In this document: piece after piece, positions 10,051 through 17,538 of the stretch
How positions within the stretch are numbered: the first letter of the stretch is position 1
Layout of the letters: every line of letters starts with the position of its first letter
DNA from: Acidobacteriota bacterium
Lineage (GTDB): Bacteria > Acidobacteriota > Terriglobia > Terriglobales > Acidobacteriaceae
NCBI GenBank assembly: GCA_028876395.1
Contig: JAGWRX010000198.1
Span: 1-34,610, forward strand
DNA: 34,610 nucleotides
Direction: 5' to 3'
The notes under the pieces: model-generated
The model's database searches: none
Told to the model about the DNA's origin: nothing
Seen by the model: the letters and a program-made list of their open reading frames with translations, nothing else
Program-made: the position numbers and the translations under genes

Positions 10051-12008
10051 CGAAGCACCACTCAGTATTACTTCTCGTACTGCTGGCGTCGATTCCGGCG
10101 TTTGGGCAGCTCTTGCGGGATGGATACTGCTCTGCGTCACCAGCAAGCTGCACCCTGCGCGCGGTATCGGCAGAAAATTTGAGGCTTGTTCTTGCGGCGG
10201 CGAGCGGGGCTGCGAATATTCAAACTCTAGCTCCTCCTGCCTACAACAACGGTACGGGGAGCTACACGACCAGCGTCACTGTGACAATCGCAGGGCCGTC
10301 GGGCGCCACAATCTGCTACACCACAGACGGAACCTCTCCGGCAGCAACTCTTCCCGGAACATGTTCAACCGGAGTCACGTATACAGCCCCCGTTGTCATC
10401 ACAACCACAGGAACGGTGCTGAAGTCCATCGCCACCGAGGCCGGATGGAACAACAGCCCAGAGACAGACGCGACGTATACAATCACGGTGCCGCCGGTCG
10501 CTTTGGCCCAATTGAATGGCGTGACGACCGGGTCTACTCCCGGAGACATTTCGGCGCTGAATGGACTCACAATCGGAACTTCAACTGGCAACGTCGCAAG
10601 CTGGGATGGAATCAACTTCTCCGGCGCCATCAGCAACACTTTCGGGACGATTGATCTATTCATGCCGCTCATAGGCATGACAATCGGCAGCAAGCTCACC
10701 AGCACGGCTCTTGGCACAGGCACCATCCCGTCTGGATACTGCTCATGGACAACCACATCGTCGTACCTGACTGTCGGCGCATCACAGGGCAGCCTGGGCG
10801 GGAGCGTTACTGTGGACGGAACCACCTTCCCCAGCAGCACGAGCACAGACTCATTCGCTTCCAATGACGCAAACTCATTTACTACGGATGAATGCAGTTT
10901 TTCATCTTCCAATACAAAGAGTTCGGCATTTTCTTACATCACGCCTGGTCCGCCGATCGAGACGGACGGCGGACAAATGCTGTTCGATGAGTTCATGATC
11001 GAGAACACCCAGAACTACGCGGTGCTGCAACTTGGGACCGGAGAGGTGGGACCAAATCCCAATTTTGCGTGTGCGTGGAATATCGAGACGGCTCCCGGTT
11101 GGGTCACGACACACTCATTCTTTTTCCCAATCCCATGTGGGCAGGGTATGCGCTTTGCTGTAACTCTTTACTATGATGGGACGGCGGGCACGGCGAAGGC
11201 TGATATCTATCGCCCCAGTGACTGGGCGCATCTGGGGAGCATACCGTCTGTTCCTGCTCAGCCGGCAAACGTGCGCGGAATGCGAATAGGAAATAACGAA
11301 AACGGGATCAGTAACGGGACGACCACATACTTTCAAGACATTATGGAGGTTTCAGGATCGGCGCCGCCTTACCCGCTGCTTCCTGCCACCCCAAAAACCG
11401 TACCGACATGGGGAACGCAAAATAGCTGTAGCAACACGGGAAGCGTGACCAGTCTCAGTTGCGCGATCACCCCGCAGGCTGCCGGGGACGGCTTGCTGAT
11501 TCAGGCTTGCACGACCGCAACAAGCGGAACAGTCACTCTCACGGATACCCAGGGCTACGGTTTCGCAGTTCTTGATGGCCCGACGAATGCCGCAGGATGG
11601 CGCTGTGCTACGTTCAGCGTTTTTGGGGTCGCGGCGGCAACGGATACGATCACGATGCAGAACACAGCAGGGGAGGCTCTGCTTCAAATTGTTGATATTA
11701 CCGGCAATCCAATCGGGGTAGATCAGCATTCGGGACCCGTCTCTGTAACCAGCGGGAACGGTGGCGTGTATTCGAGCGCAAACCTGACAACTACGCATCC
11801 CACGGAAGTAGGCATCGGGTTTTCTGTCTGCTCAGCGAATAGCTGCTATGCCGGCGCGGGGTATGCGGAGATCGCTCTTGACGCGAATTACCTCGGGTCG
11901 GCAGTTGGATCCTGGTATACCGCAACCGGCAGCAAGGCAGCGAACTTCATCGACAGGAGTGTGAGTTCTGGAACCATAAATGAAGCGTCGTTTATTACCG
12001 TGTATTGA
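10047..12008 (+). CDS. Secreted protein with chitobiase/beta-hexosaminidase C-terminal-like (CHB_HEX_C) domain
   Basis: Signal peptide '[20 protein letters not shown]'; '[36 protein letters not shown]...[35 protein letters not shown]'; ATG overlaps the upstream stop (ATGA at 10047). Confidence 0.75.
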   Translation: MTKHHSVLLLVLLASIPAFGQLLRDGYCSASPASCTLRAVSAENLRLVLAAASGAANIQTLAPPAYNNGTGSYTTSVTVTIAGPSGATICYTTDGTSPAATLPGTCSTGVTYTAPVVITTTGTVLKSIATEAGWNNSPETDATYTITVPPVALAQLNGVTTGSTPGDISALNGLTIGTSTGNVASWDGINFSGAISNTFGTIDLFMPLIGMTIGSKLTSTALGTGTIPSGYCSWTTTSSYLTVGASQGSLGGSVTVDGTTFPSSTSTDSFASNDANSFTTDECSFSSSNTKSSAFSYITPGPPIETDGGQMLFDEFMIENTQNYAVLQLGTGEVGPNPNFACAWNIETAPGWVTTHSFFFPIPCGQGMRFAVTLYYDGTAGTAKADIYRPSDWAHLGSIPSVPAQPANVRGMRIGNNENGISNGTTTYFQDIMEVSGSAPPYPLLPATPKTVPTWGTQNSCSNTGSVTSLSCAITPQAAGDGLLIQACTTATSGTVTLTDTQGYGFAVLDGPTNAAGWRCATFSVFGVAAATDTITMQNTAGEALLQIVDITGNPIGVDQHSGPVSVTSGNGGVYSSANLTTTHPTEVGIGFSVCSANSCYAGAGYAEIALDANYLGSAVGSWYTATGSKAANFIDRSVSSGTINEASFITVY

Positions 12009-12162
12009 CAGCTTGGAGTGATCCACGTTCGTCGGGCATCCAACCACGAACACCGAGCCGCACCGTCCGGGAACACTCAATCTTGGCGCGGATTCCGTGG
12101 CGCAACACGTGAAGGCGATCCGCGCAACCATCTGAACAGGGCCTGTTCGCACGACCCGGGTG

Positions 12163-12197
12163 GCGGGGACACGGCCCTAAAGCCGTGTCACGCCCGC
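12163..12197. terminator. Strong hairpin in the convergent intergenic region (possible bidirectional terminator or dispersed repeat)
   Basis: GACACGGC-CCTAAA-GCCGTGTC (12168-12189) perfect 8-bp stem, extended by GCGGG/CCCGC across a 3-nt bulge. Confidence 0.5.
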
Positions 12198-12228
12198 TCA
12201 GAATCGCCTGACGATCTGCCCGGCTCTT

Positions 12229-12702
12229 TCAGCCTGCTTCCGGCCCAATTCTCAGCAATTTCATAAACTGGTCAAAGTCGGCGCGAACCTTCAGCAGTTC
12301 GGATTCCAGTGTGGTCAGCGTGGCAATACCGATCCATTTGCCGCTTCGCACATAGTGCTGCACCTGGAACACAGTCACCTGATGCATCGGCCGGTGTTTC
12401 AGCATCAGCATGGCAGCCTCGGTTGCATCAGGAAACGCCAGGGGAGCGGGTCCGGCGATAACTGGCTCCAGAAAAGTCCTTTGCATCACGGTAATTTGCG
12501 CCTTGATATAAAGCTCAAGCTGGTTCCCCGCCAGAAGCTCATCTTCCCGCAGAAAAACATTGCTCGGCACTACTCCCTCCGCCTGCTTCTGGATGCCGAA
12601 GTCCGGAATCCACGTCCATCCGAAGGGAATGGCGGGAATAATCCACCGGCCGATCCGAGCGGCGTTGGCGTAGCCTGCGGGTTGTCCCGGAGTAGTGCTC
12701 AT
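12229..12702 (-). CDS. DUF1795/DcrB-like protein (T6SS Eag-chaperone-like)
   Basis: 'VPSNVFLREDELLAGNQLELYIKAQITVMQRTFLEPVIAGPAPLAFPDATEAAMLMLKHRP..HQVTVFQVQHYVRSGKWIGIATLTTLESELLKVRADFDQFMKLLRI' matches the DUF1795 layout; last gene of the vgrG-PAAR module. Confidence 0.6.
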   Translation of the reverse strand: MSTTPGQPAGYANAARIGRWIIPAIPFGWTWIPDFGIQKQAEGVVPSNVFLREDELLAGNQLELYIKAQITVMQRTFLEPVIAGPAPLAFPDATEAAMLMLKHRPMHQVTVFQVQHYVRSGKWIGIATLTTLESELLKVRADFDQFMKLLRIGPEAG

Positions 12703-12796
12703 ACGCGATGCGGGCGAACGCAATTCCTTTCACAAGTCCGGCGTGCGGCGCAGGCGGTGCCAGGACGCCGGAATCCTGGCGATGTCCCGGGGCCTC

Positions 12797-13192
12797 TCAG
12801 GGAACTCCAGCAGCCGCGCAGAGTTGGTACGCAGCCACGACAACAGCCGTCTCCAGTTGGTCGAGAGTCTTGCCGCGGTCCGCGCCCGCAAAGTTCAGAT
12901 CAAACCCATCCAGTTCCTTTGCCAGGTGGCGATGCTCCGAGGCAAGGCCAAGAATGGAGCGGACTTCACCGACCAGAAACAACGCCATGGCGTTTTCGAT
13001 AGACGAATTCTGCTTTTCGAGCAGAGGCAGGGCCTGTGTTTGCCAGCTCAGCAGGGCCGGCGTGTTGCCGAACAGGGGGTCCTGCGCCGCCTCAGCTACA
13101 GCTGCGCGCACCGCCTCAACAAACGCGGCAAATGCCTTGGAAAAGCGCTCTGCGAGCGGCTGCGGAACTGCGGGGAGAGCCTCTTGCGTCAT
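12797..13192 (-). CDS. 131-aa hypothetical protein translationally coupled to the PAAR gene
   Basis: ATG at 13192 overlaps the PAAR stop (ATGA); starts MTQEALPAVPQPLAERFSKAFAAFVEAVRAAVAEAAQDPLFGN. The longer 351-aa ORF call in this frame is antisense shadow of the repeat. Confidence 0.7.
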   Translation of the reverse strand: MTQEALPAVPQPLAERFSKAFAAFVEAVRAAVAEAAQDPLFGNTPALLSWQTQALPLLEKQNSSIENAMALFLVGEVRSILGLASEHRHLAKELDGFDLNFAGADRGKTLDQLETAVVVAAYQLCAAAGVP

Positions 13193-14478
13193 AGAGTGCC
13201 CTTCGGCAGGCCTTGCTGTGCAGCCTGCTGCGCCTGCTGTCCGGCCTGTTGCGCCTGCTGCGCAGCCTGTTGTGCCTGTTGCTGTGCCTGCTGCGCCTGC
13301 TGCTGCATTTGCTGCGCTTGCTGCTGAGCCTGTTGCGCGGCTTGTTGTGCCGCAGCCTGTCCCTGGGTCGCGGCCTGTTGCGCCTGCTGCGCGGCCTGGT
13401 TCGCGGCCTGTTGTGCCTGGTTTGCCGCTGCTTGAGCCTGCTGCTGAGCCTGTTGCGCGACCTGTTGCGCCTGGTTTGCGGCTGCCTGAGCCTGCTGTGC
13501 AGCAGCCTGGGCAGCTTGCTGGCCCTGTTGCTCTGCCTGCTGCACGGCCTGCTGTGCCTGCTGCGCGGCCTGGTTCGCGGCCTGTTGAGCTTGATTGGCC
13601 GCCTGCTGTGCGCCCTGCAGTGCCTGTTGCGCAGCCTGCTGCGCTTGTTGCACCGCACCGCTCCACGGCGATTGCGTGATTGCGCTTGGGATCAGCTTGC
13701 CCGCCTCCACAAAAAGCTGCGTGCCGCCGCCCAGCAGACCTCCCTGGTTCGAAACCTTGCCCATCCACGCTTTCAGGCCCTCGGCAGGCGCCTGTGCCAT
13801 CGCAACCAATCCGCCGCCGTTCCATCCCCCGACCGCGCAATTCTGACGCCACGCGGTTTCATTGCTCGGCAGATCCGGAGTCCAGTAACCGCCCACCGCT
13901 TTGGCAGGATCGTCGATCACTCGATAGAGCGTTGCGCCCGGCGGCACCGTGACCGGCTGCGCCGTCTCAAAGTTTGGAGTCTCCTTCGCCGGCAGATCAG
14001 GAAACCCGGGCGAAGAAAGCCGGATCGGCGGCAAATGTCCGCCCGGTGGCGCGGACGTCTTGATGCTGCCGTCCTGCTGCATCTCCGCAGTGGGCTGCGG
14101 CGAGGTTGAGGTCGCGGGAGGTTGCATGGGCACGGATGCACCCATCGCCGCTATGCCCCCCATCGCTCCAGCCGCGCCACCCGCGCCGGCCATGCCCACA
14201 AGAACCGTTTCGCAACCCATCACCGCGATATCGGGCGGGCCGACACACGTCAGCTGATCCGTGACCCTGGACTGCGGCATCATACCGACCAGAACCGTGG
14301 GCGAGCCCAGAATAAACGGCCCCCCCACGTGCGGAACGATGCCTGTGACCATGGGGCAGACGTGCAGGTCCCCAATGCGCGAGGCCGGCAGCATGCCGAT
14401 AAGCACCTGCGGAAAGCCCAACGTGACGACTCCGCCATGTGCAGTCTGACTCGTGATGGTGCAAGCTGGCATTCCCAT
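13189..14478 (-). CDS. PAAR-repeat T6SS spike protein with central candidate effector domain and Ala/Gln-rich tail
   Basis: 'MPACTITSQTAHGGVVTLGFPQVLIGMLPASRIGDLHVCPMVTGIVPHVGGPFILGSPTVLVGMMPQSRVTDQLTCVGPPDIAVMGCETVLVGM' = PAAR; tail 'QQAQQAAQQALQGAQQAANQAQQ...'. Confidence 0.93.
   Translation of the reverse strand: MGMPACTITSQTAHGGVVTLGFPQVLIGMLPASRIGDLHVCPMVTGIVPHVGGPFILGSPTVLVGMMPQSRVTDQLTCVGPPDIAVMGCETVLVGMAGAGGAAGAMGGIAAMGASVPMQPPATSTSPQPTAEMQQDGSIKTSAPPGGHLPPIRLSSPGFPDLPAKETPNFETAQPVTVPPGATLYRVIDDPAKAVGGYWTPDLPSNETAWRQNCAVGGWNGGGLVAMAQAPAEGLKAWMGKVSNQGGLLGGGTQLFVEAGKLIPSAITQSPWSGAVQQAQQAAQQALQGAQQAANQAQQAANQAAQQAQQAVQQAEQQGQQAAQAAAQQAQAAANQAQQVAQQAQQQAQAAANQAQQAANQAAQQAQQAATQGQAAAQQAAQQAQQQAQQMQQQAQQAQQQAQQAAQQAQQAGQQAQQAAQQGLPKGTL
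13207..13663 (-). repeat. Degenerate repeat encoding the PAAR Ala/Gln-rich tail
   Basis: Near-continuous A/Q/N residues with heptad-like AQQAxQQ spacing; plus strand is runs of GCCTGCTGCGC/CTGTTGCGC. Confidence 0.9.
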
Positions 14479-14484
14479 GGTTTG

Positions 14485-15126
14485 CTAGAACCCTCGCATG
14501 GCCTGATTTGCAGCCTGATTGGCTGATTGCTGCGCAGCCTGCGATGCCTGCTGCGCCTGCAGTTGCGCCTGACTGGCCGCCTGGGTTACCTGCTGTTGCG
14601 CCTGCTGCGCCTGTTGCTGCGCCTGGTTGGCTGCCTGCTGCGCCTGTTGCGCGGCCTGCTGCGCGGCTTGTTGAGCCTGTTGCGCGGCCTGCTGGCCCTG
14701 CTGCTGCGCCTGGTTGGCCGCCTGCTGCGCGGCCTTCGCAGCCTGTTGTGCCTGTTGCTGCGCCTGGTTGGCAGCCTGCTGCGCTTGTTGCTCCACCTGC
14801 TGCGCCTGCTTTTGAGCCTGCTGGACAGCCTGCGCCGCGGCCTGCGCGGTTTGTTGCGCCTGCTGCTCGGCCTGGTTCAGCGCCTGCTGCGCCGCGGCCT
14901 GTCCCTGCGCTGCGGCCTGGCTCACCGCTTGTTGCGCCTGCTGCACAGCCTGGTTGGCCTGTTGAAATGCCTGGCGTCCCTGCTGCACGACCTGGTTGAC
15001 CGCCTGCTGCGCCTCCTTCTGGGCTTGCTGAACCGCATTCTGCGCCTGGTTGGCTGCCTCCTGGGCCGCCTTCGAAGCTTCATTGGCAGCTTGTTGCGCA
15101 GCCTGCTGCGCCTCGCCAACCGCGCC
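14485..15126 (-). repeat. Degenerate repeat encoding the VgrG Ala/Gln-rich tail
   Basis: 'EAQQAAQQAANEASKAAQEAANQAQNAVQQAQKEAQQAVNQ...AANQAQQQAQQAQQQVTQAASQAQ...'. Confidence 0.9.
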
Positions 15127-17439
15127 AGAGGCCGCAGCCGGACTCGCGGCGCTGGCGGGCGGTTTTGGAACGGGCGGCGCCGGCGGCGCAGGCGCAGGCG
15201 CAGGGGCAGGCGATGAGGCGCCGGAACCGGATGGGCTGGTTGCTGCCTTTGACGGCGGATCGTCTCCGGGGAAGGTGGGCGCAGTCGGCGCGGTCGGGCT
15301 CGCCGGCGACTGCGGACTCTCCGGATTGCCCGGCGTGCCGGGAATCGCGGCGCCTCCGCTGTTGATCATCACCATCGTCCCCTGGATAACGACACCCTCG
15401 GGACCGATGGAGATAAAGCCGCCCGCCCCGGAGAGGCTGACATTCATGCCGCCTTCAATCACCACATTCATGCCGCCCTTGATGTGAACCTCCTCCCCCG
15501 AATCGACGACATACAGCATCCCCGACTTGTTGAACTGGTTCAAGCCGACATCGAGTGAGTAATTCATCCCCACCTTTTCGTTCAGGTTCATGCCCACTTT
15601 GATGTTGGAATTCTGGCCGATGCTCTCCTTCAGGTTTCCGGTCAGGTCATGACTCCGGTCCCCGCCAACCTTCACAATCTGATTGCCCTTCACCTGCAGG
15701 TCGGCCTCGCCGTCCACCTCCTGCAACTGCTTCCCCTTCACCAGCAGGTGGGAGTCGCCATCCACCTCTTCGAACTGATTCTTGGTGATCTTGGTGTGCT
15801 GCTCGTTGCCCACCAGCGTGTGCCAGTCGTGCTCCACGTGCAGGTCATAGTCGCGCTCCGCATTCATAAAGATCTGCTCCTTGTCCTTCAGATCTTCAAA
15901 GCGGAGTTCGTTGGCATTGGCTGCGCCGCCCTCCTTCGAGCTGCGCGTCAGAATACCCGAGAGCGTGTACTGGCCCGCCGGATCGTACTTCGGCATGTTG
16001 ACGCCGTTATAAATGGACCCGACCACGATAGGCTGGTCGGGATCGCCTTCCATGAAGTCGACCAGCACCTCATCGCCAAGACGAGGCCAGAAATACGTTC
16101 CCCACCCTTTGCCCGCCCACGATTGCGCCACCCGGAGCAGCGTGTTATCCGGCGTGTTCGGCTTCCGCTGCCGGTCCCACCAGAACTGCACGCAAACCCG
16201 CCCATACTTGTCCATGAACGACTCTTCGCCCTGCGTCGTGACCACCTTGCCGGTATGCATCCCGTGAACCACCGGCCTTGGAGTGCGCATGGGCGGCCTG
16301 TAACGGATGGACGAAGGTGTTGCGACAAACCTGTTGCTGTACGGCTGCGCAGGATCCTGCTTGCCTGTGCGGTAGGAAGGCACCTGCTGCACAGTGTGCT
16401 CAAGGTGGATCAGCAGATGCTTCTTGTTCAGGTCATCCTGCGGGTATTCCTCGGGCGTGAAGGTATAGCCGCTCTGCATGCAGATTGCATTTGACACGCC
16501 TTCGACAACCTGTGTTCCCGCATCGCTGCTGTCCCGGCGCACATCCAGGAAGAACATCGCCTGCTTGTTGATGTCTGAGTCAGAGTTCTCCTTCTTCAGA
16601 TATGCGGCAGCGCTGTCCGCATAGTCATACTGCTCGTTTCTGTTCTCGCCCAGCGGACCCTTCGTGGTGGTCTTCGCATCCCCTCCGTCCGGTACTGTCT
16701 TGTAGCGGATGAAGCTGTAATCCCAGATGCTGTGCTCGCCCGTAACCATGCTGGACTTCGAGTTCAGCTCCCGGATGACAAAATCGTAGAATCCCTCGAA
16801 CTTGCCCTGCTGCGGCGGCGCATAGCGGAATGTGTCCTGAATCTCGCAATCGCTCAATTTGCTCGAGTCATCCTGCAGCGTCAGCTTGTGGTCGTCCGCG
16901 GTGTGCTCAAAGTAGTAGAGGATTCCGTGCTGCTCCATCAACCGCGAGATAAATTCAAAATCTGTCTCGCGATATTGCGTACAGTACTCCAGGCTCTGAT
17001 AGGTCGCGGAAGTATCCACGGTTGGGCTGATGCTGTAAATCGCCAGGACATCCTTGATCACGTCGATCACAGTCTTGTTCTGGAAAACCCGCGTATTCCT
17101 GTTGAGCGTAAGCAGCCATACATTCGGAACAATGGTGGCGCGATAGTTGTTGAACTCGTGGTCGCCGCCGCGCATTTCAAAGCTTGCAACGATCCCGTTG
17201 ATGTAGCGCTGGCTGCCTGTGTCGTCGGCCAGGATGCTGACGCAGACCTTCTGGCCAACAATATCCTTCGGAGCAATCGAGACATCAGGCTTGGCAAGCA
17301 GATCGAGCTGATAGCAATACAGCTCTGAGACGCCCTCCGTTCCCGTCAGACGCTCCGGCAAAAGCTTATCCGCGCCCAAAGGACTCGTAAAGCTGAGAAG
17401 GCGATTCGCTTGTGAAAATGACAATGAAAATGAGCTCAT
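14485..17439 (-). CDS. vgrG: T6SS spike protein VgrG (TssI) with Pro-rich linker and Ala/Gln-rich C-terminal tail
   Basis: 'YCTQYRETDFEFISRLMEQHGILYYFEHT', 'YGRVCVQFWWDRQRKPNTPDNTLLRVAQSWAGKGWGTYFWPRLGDEVLVDFMEGDPDQPIVVGSIYNGVNMPKY'. Confidence 0.97.
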   Translation of the reverse strand: MSSFSLSFSQANRLLSFTSPLGADKLLPERLTGTEGVSELYCYQLDLLAKPDVSIAPKDIVGQKVCVSILADDTGSQRYINGIVASFEMRGGDHEFNNYRATIVPNVWLLTLNRNTRVFQNKTVIDVIKDVLAIYSISPTVDTSATYQSLEYCTQYRETDFEFISRLMEQHGILYYFEHTADDHKLTLQDDSSKLSDCEIQDTFRYAPPQQGKFEGFYDFVIRELNSKSSMVTGEHSIWDYSFIRYKTVPDGGDAKTTTKGPLGENRNEQYDYADSAAAYLKKENSDSDINKQAMFFLDVRRDSSDAGTQVVEGVSNAICMQSGYTFTPEEYPQDDLNKKHLLIHLEHTVQQVPSYRTGKQDPAQPYSNRFVATPSSIRYRPPMRTPRPVVHGMHTGKVVTTQGEESFMDKYGRVCVQFWWDRQRKPNTPDNTLLRVAQSWAGKGWGTYFWPRLGDEVLVDFMEGDPDQPIVVGSIYNGVNMPKYDPAGQYTLSGILTRSSKEGGAANANELRFEDLKDKEQIFMNAERDYDLHVEHDWHTLVGNEQHTKITKNQFEEVDGDSHLLVKGKQLQEVDGEADLQVKGNQIVKVGGDRSHDLTGNLKESIGQNSNIKVGMNLNEKVGMNYSLDVGLNQFNKSGMLYVVDSGEEVHIKGGMNVVIEGGMNVSLSGAGGFISIGPEGVVIQGTMVMINSGGAAIPGTPGNPESPQSPASPTAPTAPTFPGDDPPSKAATSPSGSGASSPAPAPAPAPPAPPVPKPPASAASPAAASGAVGEAQQAAQQAANEASKAAQEAANQAQNAVQQAQKEAQQAVNQVVQQGRQAFQQANQAVQQAQQAVSQAAAQGQAAAQQALNQAEQQAQQTAQAAAQAVQQAQKQAQQVEQQAQQAANQAQQQAQQAAKAAQQAANQAQQQGQQAAQQAQQAAQQAAQQAQQAANQAQQQAQQAQQQVTQAASQAQLQAQQASQAAQQSANQAANQAMRGF

Positions 17440-17495
17440 ATTGTCGCTTCGAAACTTTCTTCCCGCGAGAAATTCCTCAGGAAGTTAGCGGCCGC

Positions 17496-17524
17496 GCCCG
17501 CTCTGCGCCGAGCGCAGAACGGGC
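17496..17524. terminator. Hairpin between the clpV end and the vgrG start
   Basis: GCCCGCTCTGCGC-CGA-GCGCAGAACGGGC, 13-bp stem with one mismatch, 15 nt past the clpV stop. Confidence 0.4.
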
Positions 17525-17538
17525 CCGTGCTCGTAGGA

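Noticed and set aside
12797-13852. 351-aa minus-strand ORF as listed
   Set aside because: Its upstream two-thirds is a Gly/Ala/Arg shadow frame over the PAAR gene; only the 131-aa part from ATG 13192 looks real
13207-15126. CRISPR or VNTR-like array
   Set aside because: Repeats are degenerate, codon-phased and inside two ORFs; no spacers or constant-length repeats
13213-15216. Leu-rich plus-strand ORFs (13213-14109, 14527-15216) and the Pro/Ala-rich ORFs at 12708-13679 and 14508-14999
   Set aside because: Alternative-frame or antisense readings of the CTG/GCC repeat encoding the Ala/Gln tails of PAAR and VgrG
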